Assembly (NCBI RefSeq): GCF_040412085.2
Contig: NZ_CP115920.1
Location: forward strand, 2,728,001 to 2,792,000
Source of the DNA: Vibrio sp. CB1-14
Lineage (GTDB): Bacteria; Pseudomonadota; Gammaproteobacteria; Enterobacterales; Vibrionaceae
Direction of reading: 5' to 3'
Length of the DNA stretch: 64,000 nucleotides
Of the stretch, positions 1-8,343 are shown piece after piece; the first letter of the stretch is position 1, and every line of letters begins with the position of its first letter. A model generated the notes under the pieces. The model worked only from the letters and a program-made list of their open reading frames with translations. It was not told where the DNA came from and ran no database searches. A program made the position numbers and the translations under genes.

Positions 1-1229
1 TGCCACTCCCCCACTTCAGGAACCAACTCGCAGTCAGAGGCCGTCAAAAAACCAGACGTTTCAAACACCCAATCAAACGTATCAAAGTCACCCCAATTAT
101 AAGGTTTCGTCGCTTGGTTTAACTTGTATACCGCGTAAAAAGAGGTCGGGTATGGCTTATCGTCACCAAGGAACTTCAGCTTGCCTTCATCAAGCTCAAA
201 CCAAGCTTGGTCGCGCGCAATACTACTAGACGTGCTGGCTTCAAATGCCGTGGTATACCCTACCAGATAACGCTTTATCTCAGGCTGACTGTCAAGCAGC
301 ACTAAATCGCGATAACGCTCTAAAGACGCATCCTCTTCATTCGGCAAAACATTAAAATAGTTTTGATGCAGCTCTGCTCGGTTTGCACCAAACCAATGTG
401 CTTCTGGCGCTAAGAACGCTTCAAACCCGGCCTGATCATCTTTAAGAAGAATCATGGCTTCGAGTATCTGCGAGGCTTGATTAAGCAGCGCCAGTTCTAA
501 CTTGAGCGTCTCCATCCCATAGTCCTCAGGCAACAACTGCTCCCCTTGCCAACCTTGCGCATAGGTAAGCGTTAGAGAGTGTTTAGGGTTAGGCCGGTAA
601 GTCACCACAGCGCCATCAGAGTGATACTCTAACGCTAAAGCGGATAAGATAGCATCGAGTTCAGTGTGATCAGCTGGATAATACTCACGAAGCAAGTCGC
701 TGTTTAGACCCACTCCCGCTGCTTCAAACAATGGTTTTAGAGTGTACTTCAACTCAACTTGCGCGGCTTCAATCGCTGCCGCAGTGAACTTAGACTGGTG
801 CAGCTCAAAATCTTCAAACACAAGCTCAGCATCAACGCCCGCAACCTTACCAATAAGTAAGCGTGTTAGCGGGTTTAGATTCAAGTGCTGAGACATGTTA
901 TCCATCAAAATGGTGTACTCGTTGATGGCTTTAACACCAGAGGCTCCATCGATCTTAAGCAGCGTTGGATACACCAATTGCCCAGCATTGGCGATGGTAA
1001 AATCACCACCTTTTGGCGCTGTGTACACCATGCTATTGAGAACCGTTGTTCTATTGGGGCTTGCATCGACCTGTGCCAAGGCGATACGCCCTTTGATCCC
1101 ACCACCAGCCGATGCTAGCCCTTGAATTGTCGAAAAAGAGGGATTGGTTTCGTTGGTATCACTGTCTTGGCTACAGCCACCCAGCATCATCCCCAAACCA
1201 ACCAAGATAGAAAGCGCTTTGATGTTCAT
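1..1229 (-). CDS. Lipoprotein of unknown function, 3' end beyond the window
   Basis: The reading frame is open for 409 codons from an ATG at 1229 and leaves the left edge without a stop. An AGGA ribosome-binding site lies about 7 bases upstream. The N-terminus is a lipoprotein signal: short basic start, hydrophobic stretch, lipobox LGGC with the lipidated Cys at about residue 19, then a Ser/Asp/Thr-rich linker. Residues 30-115 (GGGIKGRIAL, then FTIANAGQ, then NLNPLTRLLIGKVAG) resemble the small beta-sandwich segment found in several Vibrio surface lipoproteins. The rest is helical and acidic with no motif I recognise. It is divergent from the EEP gene at 1551 with about 320 bases between them. 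Coding status and lipoprotein nature are secure; function is unknown. Confidence 0.85.
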   Translation of the reverse strand, partial: MNIKALSILVGLGMMLGGCSQDSDTNETNPSFSTIQGLASAGGGIKGRIALAQVDASPNRTTVLNSMVYTAPKGGDFTIANAGQLVYPTLLKIDGASGVKAINEYTILMDNMSQHLNLNPLTRLLIGKVAGVDAELVFEDFELHQSKFTAAAIEAAQVELKYTLKPLFEAAGVGLNSDLLREYYPADHTELDAILSALALEYHSDGAVVTYRPNPKHSLTLTYAQGWQGEQLLPEDYGMETLKLELALLNQASQILEAMILLKDDQAGFEAFLAPEAHWFGANRAELHQNYFNVLPNEEDASLERYRDLVLLDSQPEIKRYLVGYTTAFEASTSSSIARDQAWFELDEGKLKFLGDDKPYPTSFYAVYKLNQATKPYNWGDFDTFDWVFETSGFLTASDCELVPEVGEW

Positions 1230-1550
1230 TATGTTCCTAAGCCATTACTGCTAAACGACATTCCGTCTCGCATAAAAAGAATTTGGCGGAGTCTAACTCA
1301 ACCTTATCCTGTGGCTCCAAACAATAAAATCTATCGTGATCATGATTGCCGTTAATCAACGACTAAACTCACCCACACTGCGTCTTTAGCAAAGCTCAAA
1401 TGTCATAAATGCGTCCAAAAACATGCGCTGAATATCACAATTAATTGAAATTTAATCTTTTTGCACAAACCAAATGCAACACTTATCACACAAATACCTT
1501 CACTATGACAGTAGACTCTGGCGCTGAATTTATAAAAATAGAGCCAATTT
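1230..1550. other. Divergent intergenic region
   Basis: About 320 bases separate the start codons of the leftward lipoprotein gene and the rightward EEP gene, so both promoters should lie here. The region is AT-rich (for example around 1436-1460 and 1528-1540). I see no convincing operator, small ORF or RNA structure in it. Confidence 0.5.
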
Positions 1551-2918
1551 ATGAAGACAATAAAAACAACACTCGCATTACTTGTAGGAGCAGTGGTGCT
1601 CTCTGGATGCAATGACTCCGACAAGCAGGCAGTGGCAGAGTCAACTCAAGTGAAAATCGCAACCTACAACCTCTCTTTTGATCGAGCAACCTTTGCCGAT
1701 TTAGTTGCGGAAATGCAAATAGCTCCAGAGACTCAGCAGCAACTGGTTACCACCTACCTTGATGGCACTATCGACGATGCTGACAAAAGCCAAGCGGAGA
1801 AGGTCATCCAAATCCGAAATGTTGCGGCGATTATTCAGAAAAACCGTCCTGACGTGCTCATGATGGCGGAGTACAACAATGATGGTGCCGGTGAAGACAA
1901 AGCTGCGCTGATCGGCTTTCAAACCAACTACCTCTCGGTCGCTCAAAGCCTAGATGGTGCGAGCGGTGATGCTAACTTAGAGCCGATTGAGTACCCTTTT
2001 TCGGAGTCTTACGCGACCAATACCGGCCTACTTTCAGAACTTGACCTTGATAACAATGGCGTTGCTGGCCAGCTACCGGGCGACGCTTGGGGCTTTGGGT
2101 TTTATCACGGCCAATACGCGTTTGCACTGATGTCCAAGTATCAAATAGATACGGCCAATACACGCACATTCCAAGAATTCAAATGGAAAGACATGGCAGG
2201 CGCTGAGATACCAACCATTACTCTTTGCGATGACGCCAACAACCCAATTCCTGCTGGTATGGCTTGCGGTGACAACTGGTATACCAATGAAGAGTGGCAA
2301 CAGGTAAGACTGTCTTCCAAAAACCATGTGGATGCACCGATTATCATTCCAACAGCCGATGGTGATGAAGTGGTACACTTGTTGATGTCTCACCCTACAC
2401 CACCAGTATTCGATACGGGTAAAAACAAAGCGCAAAATGCCGCGGAAGTAACGTTTTGGCATGACTACATTCAAGGTAAAGACTACTTCTACGATGATGA
2501 CGGTAGCACAGGTGGACTTGATAGCAGTGCCAAATTTGTGATGATGGGCGACCAAAACCTTGACCCTGTTGCTGGCGATGGTATTAGCGCGGTTATGCAA
2601 GCGCTGCACAACGACCCACTCGTCAATCAAGCGGTTTCAAATGGTGAGCTGTACCCAACAAGCTCAGGTGCGGCAGAGCATGCTACTGACAACAGCTCTA
2701 CACACCCAGCGCCTAATCGCCTCACTTCAACCTTTGGTCTAGCTGTCGACTATGCTCTCCCTTCTCAGACGTTAAACATCGTTGATTCTGGGGTTTACTG
2801 GGCAGCAAGTTACGAAGAAGGTCGTTTGCTGTTTAATGATTCACGTATCGGAAAATGGGGTAATGGAAAGGATGTCTCGTCCGATCACCGTATGATTTGG
2901 ATTAAAGCGGAGTTCTAA
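1551..2918 (+). CDS. Endonuclease/exonuclease/phosphatase-family lipoprotein
   Basis: 455 residues. The first 20 residues form a lipoprotein signal ending in lipobox LSGC (Cys at about 20), so the protein should be anchored in a membrane outside the cytoplasm. The mature part is an EEP-fold domain (DNase I/phosphoesterase family). Near the start it has IATYNLSF, then a DVLMMAEYNN block supplying the metal-binding Glu, a late MMGDQNLDP block (Asp/Asn pair), and a C-terminal SSDHRMIWI with the usual catalytic Asp-His. Related proteins hydrolyse phosphodiester bonds in nucleic acids or phospholipids; the substrate cannot be told from sequence. No strong Shine-Dalgarno is seen before the ATG. The 3' end is followed by a 14-bp inverted repeat. 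Confidence 0.88.
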   Translation: MKTIKTTLALLVGAVVLSGCNDSDKQAVAESTQVKIATYNLSFDRATFADLVAEMQIAPETQQQLVTTYLDGTIDDADKSQAEKVIQIRNVAAIIQKNRPDVLMMAEYNNDGAGEDKAALIGFQTNYLSVAQSLDGASGDANLEPIEYPFSESYATNTGLLSELDLDNNGVAGQLPGDAWGFGFYHGQYAFALMSKYQIDTANTRTFQEFKWKDMAGAEIPTITLCDDANNPIPAGMACGDNWYTNEEWQQVRLSSKNHVDAPIIIPTADGDEVVHLLMSHPTPPVFDTGKNKAQNAAEVTFWHDYIQGKDYFYDDDGSTGGLDSSAKFVMMGDQNLDPVAGDGISAVMQALHNDPLVNQAVSNGELYPTSSGAAEHATDNSSTHPAPNRLTSTFGLAVDYALPSQTLNIVDSGVYWAASYEEGRLLFNDSRIGKWGNGKDVSSDHRMIWIKAEF

Positions 2919-2932
2919 CTTTTCCTTATTCA

Positions 2933-2983
2933 CATTCGCCTTAGCGGCCAAATCCGACGCTTAAGTCATCGCTAAGGCGAATG
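2933..2983. terminator. Inverted repeat between convergent genes
   Basis: A perfect 14-bp stem, CATTCGCCTTAGCG (2933-2946) with its complement at 2970-2983, and a 23-base loop, sits between the stops of the EEP gene and the small leftward gene. There is no clear T-tract on either side, so it may be a factor-assisted or bidirectional transcript end rather than a classical intrinsic terminator. Confidence 0.5.
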
Positions 2984-2994
2984 GTCACTACTGA

Positions 2995-3165
2995 CTATCT
3001 GGCCTCGCCTCCTTTTTGCCTGCAAGCCGTCATTGGCATTCGAGTTGATTTCCCGTCAATGGTGCAGTCCACCAAAAAGCCAATTTTCCCGCCACTTTGA
3101 CTGGCAAAGCTAGCACTTGAGAGCAAGAGTAGCGCCCCCATACCGGCGGCAATCATCCATTTCAT
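2995..3165 (-). CDS. Small secreted protein, 56 residues, unknown
   Basis: A 56-codon frame starts at ATG 3165 behind a strong AAGGAG site 8-9 bases upstream and stops with TAG at 2995. The first 21 or so residues (MKWMIAAGMGALLLLSSASF, then Ala) form a textbook Sec signal peptide with an A-x-A type cleavage site. The mature peptide is about 35 residues, rich in Gly, Lys and Arg, with two cysteines about 14 residues apart that could form a disulfide (FLVDCTIDG and MTACRQKGG). I do not recognise the family. It converges on the EEP lipoprotein gene and shares the inverted repeat at 2933-2983 as its transcript end. The ribosome-binding site and signal peptide together make a real gene likely. 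Confidence 0.75.
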   Translation of the reverse strand: MKWMIAAGMGALLLLSSASFASQSGGKIGFLVDCTIDGKSTRMPMTACRQKGGEAR

Positions 3166-3441
3166 AACGTGTCTCCTTACTTACAAAAGACACCATTAAT
3201 TATGTATGAGAATGATCATTTCGCCACGCGTGTCAGCATGTGTCACCGGATAAAACTAGGCTCGATCGGAAACGAATTGTGCGATACAGCTCACTTACGA
3301 CATTTAACTATCTGAATAAATGAACAATTTGTGCATGTTGACGGAAGAGTAAGTTAGAATCGGCAAGCCTAATAACATAGAGTCGGCATTAAGACTGACC
3401 CAAAAGGCATATCAGAGTAACAATAGCAGTAAGGTAAATAA

Positions 3442-3783
3442 ATGAATCGAATCGTTCATGTACCCGCGCATTTTTGCGAAGTGGGAAAACATGAAGCTGT
3501 CGACTATAGCGATTCTCCCGTGTGGCGAAAAACGGGGTATTCCAAATCGGTAGTGGACAGTGTCCGTCTAGCAGAAGATCTGCAAAAAGCGGTCGCGACA
3601 CTCAATCATGATGGCTTTGAGGTGGTCTCTATTACCCCAATCACGAGTGGTGACTATGACTTTAAAGCAATACTTGAGGCGGGTGGAAGAGGTGAAAATG
3701 GTTACGGTGGTTATGGCTATGGTTACGGCTTTAGTTATACGCAAGGACTGATTGTTACCGCCAAACGCATTCAAGCTGTCTAA
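3442..3783 (+). CDS. Hypothetical protein with Gly/Tyr-rich tail
   Basis: 113 residues with an AAGG site 8 bases before the ATG. Residues 1-80 look like a compact alpha/beta domain without a signal peptide (a helix around SVRLAEDLQKAVATLNHDG and a strand FEVVSITPITSGDY). Residues 82-100 are a low-complexity stretch of alternating Gly and Tyr, followed by a short strand LIVTAKRI at the end. The middle resembles small domains in which a DGFEV(V) strand is followed by a tail, but I cannot name a family. It stands alone, with small or unrelated genes on each side. Confidence 0.7.
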   Translation: MNRIVHVPAHFCEVGKHEAVDYSDSPVWRKTGYSKSVVDSVRLAEDLQKAVATLNHDGFEVVSITPITSGDYDFKAILEAGGRGENGYGGYGYGYGFSYTQGLIVTAKRIQAV

Positions 3784-3941
3784 ACCTAATTAGAAGTCTC
3801 TAAACACGACCAAATGTTTCTGTAGAGAAGATTGCATACTGAATTTTACATTCTGCCACGCTCTGCTCATCGCGCTTTTTGAGCAACATGGTAAGATCGA
3901 GCTATACCAATTCGCTCCTTTTCCGCATCCTATTGATTGGT

Positions 3942-3980
3942 AAAAAGGCCGACCGGGATCAGCACCCAGTCGGCCTTTTT
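3942..3980. terminator. Bidirectional intrinsic terminator
   Basis: A 12-bp stem AAAAAGGCCGAC (3942-3953) pairs with 3969-3980 and has T-runs on both strands. It ends the leftward DUF3332 gene and can stop rightward transcription from the gene ending at 3783. Confidence 0.88.
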
Positions 3981-4006
3981 GTTTGTGCTTTATCAACCAA
4001 ATAGCA

Positions 4007-4507
4007 TTAAGAAGCGGTCGCGTGCTGCTCTAGCTCTTGGTGTGTCGCGGTTGTCACGTATTGACCATCTAGGTAGAAGTCAACGCTGTCTTGGCCGCTT
4101 ACGCCTACCAACGTGCGTGCTTTGCCCGCATCATCCAAAAATTCCATTTGCATTGTGCTGTCGTCAAGTTTCGATAGTTTCACTGGCGCTGTTGAGAACT
4201 TCTTACCTACTTTGTGGTTTACTTTAATGTAAGCCTTAGCCGGTGTGTCAGCGACGGCTTTTTTCTTTGTGATAGGGTTCGTACCCGTCCAGAACTCAAT
4301 AGAGTTAACAACAAATAGGTCAGCAGCCGCTGTGATCGCGTACACTGGTGACATCAAAGTATACAGACCTGCGCGCGCGTAACGGTTATCGACACCCTTT
4401 AGGTTCACTTCGTACATTAGTGCACCTGTTGTCGCCATTTGGCCGATACAGCCTGTTAGCATAGTAGACATTAGCGCCGCAGCAATTGTTGTTTTGATCA
4501 GTTTCAT
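4007..4507 (-). CDS. DUF3332 family lipoprotein
   Basis: 166 residues from the ATG at 4507; an in-frame GTG one codon earlier at 4510 is possible but less likely. An AGGTG sits about 10 bases before the ATG. The signal sequence ends in lipobox LTGC (Cys at about 20) followed by IGQMATTGAL. The family, DUF3332, is common in Vibrio and other marine gammaproteobacteria and has no established function. Typical family features here are the segment RAGLYTLMSPVYAITAAADL, a hydrophobic stretch near residues 45-65, and the C-terminal beta-rich half. It is a single-gene unit: a TATAAT-like -10 on the minus strand at 4628-4633 and a strong terminator at 3942-3980. Confidence 0.88.
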   Translation of the reverse strand: MKLIKTTIAAALMSTMLTGCIGQMATTGALMYEVNLKGVDNRYARAGLYTLMSPVYAITAAADLFVVNSIEFWTGTNPITKKKAVADTPAKAYIKVNHKVGKKFSTAPVKLSKLDDSTMQMEFLDDAGKARTLVGVSGQDSVDFYLDGQYVTTATHQELEQHATAS

Positions 4508-4835
4508 CACTTAAACACCTATTGCCTGTCCGCGTATTCAAAGACAAGCAAGTTGATTGAAATCATTAGAAAAACACCAGTCAATACCACTGACGTTTTC
4601 ATTCTCACCACCAATAAATGGCGCGGGATTATAACTCCAATCAAATAGAGTGCTAGGAAGGCAAAACGGGAAAAATCGACGCGTTAACAAAGGTGATCAA
4701 ATTCACCAATATTTGTACCAAAACGAGGACAAAACTAACTTTTTATTCAATAAGTTACGTATAATTCGTTTTTTTGTAGGCCAGCTGATGTGATCACCAG
4801 CTGGTTACAAAAAAGCAAACTAGGCCAGCCTTTCC
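4508..4835. other. Intergenic region between mgtE and DUF3332 gene
   Basis: About 330 bases. A minus-strand TATAAT (4628-4633) fits a promoter for the DUF3332 gene with a leader of roughly 115 bases; its -35 is weak. Near the mgtE end is a 7-bp hairpin, CCAGCTG (4781-4787) with CAGCTGG (4798-4804), but on the mgtE strand it is followed by an A-run, not a T-run, so it is not a standard terminator. No gene is seen. Confidence 0.45.
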
Positions 4836-6182
4836 CTACAACAGCACCAAACTTGCCGTGCCTAAGAAAGCGAAAAAACCGACGACATCAGTGACTGTGG
4901 TGAGGATAACCGAACCTGCCAGAGCCGGATCAAGGTCGAGTTTATCGAGGATTAATGGAATCAACACCCCAAACAAGGCTGCGGTGATAATATTAACGAC
5001 GATCGCCAGAGCAATCGTGCCGCCAAGCAGTGGCGATTGAAACCACAGCCCTGCTACAGCGCCAATAATCAACGCCCACAGCAGACCGTTGATCGCACCA
5101 ATGCCAAGCTCATTTTTTATCAGCGCAAACCGGTTTCCTGCAGTGATCTGATTTAGCGCCATAGAGCGCACCATCAAGGTCAAGGTTTGGCTACCTGCAA
5201 TGCCGCCCATGGAGGCCACAATAGGCATCAGAACCGCCAGCGCGACCACTTGCGCGATCACATCTTCAAACAGACTAATAGTTACAGAGGCAAGAATAGC
5301 AGTGAGGAGGTTAATGCCGAGCCACACACCACGTTTTTGTGAGCTTTTAAGAATCGGCGCAAACAGGTCATCGCCTTCGTCCATACCAGTACCCGCCATA
5401 AGGCGCGTTTCGTAAATTTCACGCTGAGTACTTAGTGCGAACTTCCAATCGATCTCACCTAGCAGTCGTTTACGCTCATCTAGGACAGGAAGCGAGGTAA
5501 ACGCAGAGCGCTCCATGGCATCGACGGCTTCAGCGAGCTCTAGTGTGGCACTTAACGTGCTCACATGCTCCAGCACTAAAGACTTGATGCGTGTCGATGA
5601 CTCTGCGCCGACCAACTCAGCGTATTCGACCATACCGCGAAAGCGGTGCTGTTTATCGATCAGATAAACGTAACCCGATGGCTCATGGGTGTACTTATCC
5701 ACCAGCACTTTGGCACGGGCGACGGAAATATTAAATGGCAGTGCCACCACTTTACGCTCAACCCAGCGACCCAGCTCTTCTTCTTGGTATTCATTCGCAA
5801 GGTCGTAAAGCTCTAGCTCTGCAGGCTCTAGGAAGGAGATGGCCTCTTCGATGATCTCATCAGGCAGTGAGTCAGCCCATTCAATCAACGATAAGTTGTC
5901 GAGCTTAGCAAGGGTAAGCTTTAACTCGGTTTCAGATAGAGCATCGAGGATCGATACACGCACTTCACCACGAGACTCGGTAAGGACATCAATGTGGCTT
6001 TCGAGCGGCAGCTCGCGCCAAAGCCTAACCCTTTGTTCAATGGGAAATGCTTCTAGAATAAGCGCAATCGATGCGGCATCAAGGCCTTGCTCGATATATT
6101 GATTGAGGATCTGTGGCTGCTGCGTGTCTTCGGCCTGTGAGATTTGATCGATGTGAATTGAGAGATCTTGAAATTCGCTCAC
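4836..6182 (-). CDS. mgtE: Magnesium transporter MgtE
   Basis: 448 residues, the usual MgtE length. Order of domains: cytosolic MgtE_N superhelical domain (about 1-130), a pair of CBS domains (about 135-255, with EPSGYVYLID and TSLPVLDER) that sense cytosolic Mg2+, a connecting helix, then five membrane helices (about 285-448). The signature GGIAGSQ lies at 336-342, and the Asp of TDVVGF at about 432 is the conserved ion-binding residue of the pore. The protein is an inner-membrane Mg2+ channel/transporter that closes when cytosolic Mg2+ is high. It is transcribed alone, leftward. The start ATG is the only sensible one because the N-terminal domain begins immediately. Confidence 0.95.
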   Translation of the reverse strand: MSEFQDLSIHIDQISQAEDTQQPQILNQYIEQGLDAASIALILEAFPIEQRVRLWRELPLESHIDVLTESRGEVRVSILDALSETELKLTLAKLDNLSLIEWADSLPDEIIEEAISFLEPAELELYDLANEYQEEELGRWVERKVVALPFNISVARAKVLVDKYTHEPSGYVYLIDKQHRFRGMVEYAELVGAESSTRIKSLVLEHVSTLSATLELAEAVDAMERSAFTSLPVLDERKRLLGEIDWKFALSTQREIYETRLMAGTGMDEGDDLFAPILKSSQKRGVWLGINLLTAILASVTISLFEDVIAQVVALAVLMPIVASMGGIAGSQTLTLMVRSMALNQITAGNRFALIKNELGIGAINGLLWALIIGAVAGLWFQSPLLGGTIALAIVVNIITAALFGVLIPLILDKLDLDPALAGSVILTTVTDVVGFFAFLGTASLVLL

Positions 6183-6302
6183 TAAGGGCTCCCTGAAACC
6201 ATTCGCGTTAATAGAGTACCCTCTATCATAGCGAATAGGTCACAGCGCCACATTCATAATATTGATAAATATGAGCAATTGTTCAACGAACAACCATTTT
6301 GA

Positions 6303-8021
6303 TTACTGTTCTGTCCACTGAAAGACGATTTCGCCTTGAGTCATGGTTAACGTTACTGCGCTTTCGGCGATCGCCTCCGGTGATAGCTGACGAATGTCTT
6401 TTTCAACCACCACCAAGTCAGCCGACTTGCCGACTGTAATTGAGCCCGTGAAGCCGTCAATCCCCAAACTCTTCGCCGCATTCATGGTGTAGGCGTCAAT
6501 GGCAGCATCAACCGATGGCAATCCCGTGTCCTGCATCATGATGCTGTTCGCGATACCAACCAAAGGGTTAATGTCGTGAACATTCCAATCACTGCTGAGA
6601 GTTAAATTTGCGCCGGTATCAAAAATAGCGCGCAAGTTCATAAGCCTGTGAGCACGCACAGCGCCCAAGAAGGCTTTTGCCCATGCATGGTCTTGAAAGG
6701 CCACATAGTCAGAGCCCACCTGAAAGTCTGCTGTCACCGCAAGCTTTGCAAAACGAGGGATATCTTGCTCATTGACCAACTCAACATGGGTCAAGGTGTA
6801 CGGCTTATTGCTACCGAGGTTACGAACATGCTCAATGGCATTAAGTGATTCGTGCACTGCTCCATCACCAATGGCATGAATATGAGCACTATAGCCAAGC
6901 TTATCGAGAGCACTGAGCCAGGTTTTCATATTCTCAGGAGGAATGTAGTTGAGACCTTTAGGGCGATTGGGCAGATAGGTCTCTCTATAGGGCGCTAACA
7001 GCTTGGCTGTGCCATTGATAATGATGCCATCGCTGTACATCTTTACTTGATTGACGATCAGCTTGTCGCTTGGTGATACCTCAGCTGTGTAAATGGACTC
7101 GAGGAACTCAAGCTGCTCTTTCATATCCGCATCAGGATAGATCCACGGGCGCAGCAGCACGCGTGACGTCAACGCTTCTTGCTCTCGAGCATGTTGCCAT
7201 ACTTCAAACCAACCTCTTTTCCAGTAGAGCCTGCCATCACCAATGGTGGTAATACCGTGCTCTGCCGCAGCCGCTAAGCCATTGAGTAGCCCTTGATAGC
7301 TCTGCTCAAATTGTGCCTTCAAACTGTTCCAAGCGATTTCCATGATCGCATCCCCTGCACTGTCTAGCAGCACGCCATTGAGATTGCCCTCTGCATCGCG
7401 CAGCAATGCGCCGCCTTGAGGGTCAGAAGTATACTTGGTAATGCCTGCCAGCTTTAACGCTTGTGAGTTCACCCACATCGAGTGTGAGGTCTGCTCCATT
7501 AAAATCACCGGACGGTGAGGGAAAACAGAATCAAGCAGCGTAATTGGAGATAGCTCACTGCTCTCTTCCATTATCATTTCGAGGGAAAAACCATAGCCAA
7601 GTAACCATCCGTCAGAACTGGCTTGCTCACGACAGTATTCAAGGTAAGGCCGCAACTCTAAGAGACTTGCAGAGGCACTGAGTTCGCAATTGCCCCCTGC
7701 TTCAGAGGCGGCTTCAAAGACGTGATTGTGGTTGTCAATAAATCCTGGAAGCAGAAACTGCTGCTCGAGATCGATAATTATTGCACGAGAATCGACACTG
7801 GATAAAACTTCATCGGCTGTGCCTATTTGAGTTATTACCCCGTTTTCAATCACTACGCTATTAGCTTTAGGATGCTGATAGACAACAGCATTAACCAAAA
7901 CCATATTTTGCGACGCAGTTAACGTTAAAGGATAAAGCAATAAAAGCGAGCTCAACAGCCAAGCTTTCATTCGACTAGTTGCAACTATCCACTGACTTCT
8001 AAGCTGTTTGTTTCTTCGCAC
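6303..8021 (-). CDS. Exported amidohydrolase (YtcJ-like family)
   Basis: Up to 572 residues from a GTG at 8021. An ATG 17 codons later, at 7970, begins directly with a signal peptide (MKAWLLSSLLLLYPLTLTAS), so it is a serious alternative start; neither has a clear ribosome-binding site. The mature protein has the amidohydrolase_3 layout: a small beta-sandwich half (VLVNAVVYQHP, VVIENGVITQIG), then the metal-binding NHNH motif in LLPGFIDNHNH (His 98 and 100 from the GTG), a TIM-barrel core with DGAVHESLNAIEH and TLTHVELV, and the closing LTLSSDWNVHDINPL with the catalytic Asp. Relatives are metal-dependent hydrolases of unknown or varied substrates. The signal peptide argues for periplasmic action. 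It stands alone. Confidence 0.88.
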   Translation of the reverse strand: MRRNKQLRSQWIVATSRMKAWLLSSLLLLYPLTLTASQNMVLVNAVVYQHPKANSVVIENGVITQIGTADEVLSSVDSRAIIIDLEQQFLLPGFIDNHNHVFEAASEAGGNCELSASASLLELRPYLEYCREQASSDGWLLGYGFSLEMIMEESSELSPITLLDSVFPHRPVILMEQTSHSMWVNSQALKLAGITKYTSDPQGGALLRDAEGNLNGVLLDSAGDAIMEIAWNSLKAQFEQSYQGLLNGLAAAAEHGITTIGDGRLYWKRGWFEVWQHAREQEALTSRVLLRPWIYPDADMKEQLEFLESIYTAEVSPSDKLIVNQVKMYSDGIIINGTAKLLAPYRETYLPNRPKGLNYIPPENMKTWLSALDKLGYSAHIHAIGDGAVHESLNAIEHVRNLGSNKPYTLTHVELVNEQDIPRFAKLAVTADFQVGSDYVAFQDHAWAKAFLGAVRAHRLMNLRAIFDTGANLTLSSDWNVHDINPLVGIANSIMMQDTGLPSVDAAIDAYTMNAAKSLGIDGFTGSITVGKSADLVVVEKDIRQLSPEAIAESAVTLTMTQGEIVFQWTEQ

Positions 8022-8210
8022 GACGCATAACCTAGACCAATAACTAAAACCAAGAGATTATCAATAAAAATACTTTAAAATTATAAGCTTAATTGAATAA
8101 CACAACAGAGTTTTCCGCTATTCACTTTTATTTATAGAACTGTAAGTATATACACGGCTTATATAAAATCTGAACCAATATCACACAACAACAACGTTAG
8201 GTATATTTTC

Positions 8211-8333
8211 ATGTGCAAGTGTAAACGGCGATTCGCGATCGTTAGAATCAAGCGCAGTTTATGGCAAAAGCTCTCTGGCATCAAAGAGCTTTTCCGCTGC
8301 CGAGTTTGTGGGGAGGATCTGATCGTCCGCTAA
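8211..8333 (+). CDS. Possible 40-residue Cys-containing small protein
   Basis: A 40-codon frame runs from ATG 8211 to TAA 8333. It begins MCKCKRRF and ends with CRVCGEDLIVR, so a C-x-C pair near the N-terminus and a C-x2-C near the C-terminus could bind one zinc ion; the middle is basic (RIKRSLWQKLSGIKEL). The upstream TTAGG is a weak ribosome-binding site. It converges with the crotonase gene, whose stop is only 10 bases away. The paired cysteines, full use of the gap and sensible composition favour a real gene, but comparative evidence is missing. Function unknown; a zinc-ribbon-like nucleic-acid or protein binder is a guess. Confidence 0.5.
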   Translation: MCKCKRRFAIVRIKRSLWQKLSGIKELFRCRVCGEDLIVR

Positions 8334-8343
8334 GGTTTCCCCA

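Noticed and set aside
3200..3222. Fur box near the 56-residue protein gene
   Set aside because: ATGAGAATGATCATTT looks Fur-like, but about four positions of the 15-base 7-1-7 core mismatch.
4781..4804. Intrinsic terminator after mgtE
   Set aside because: The hairpin is followed by As, not Ts, on the mgtE strand.
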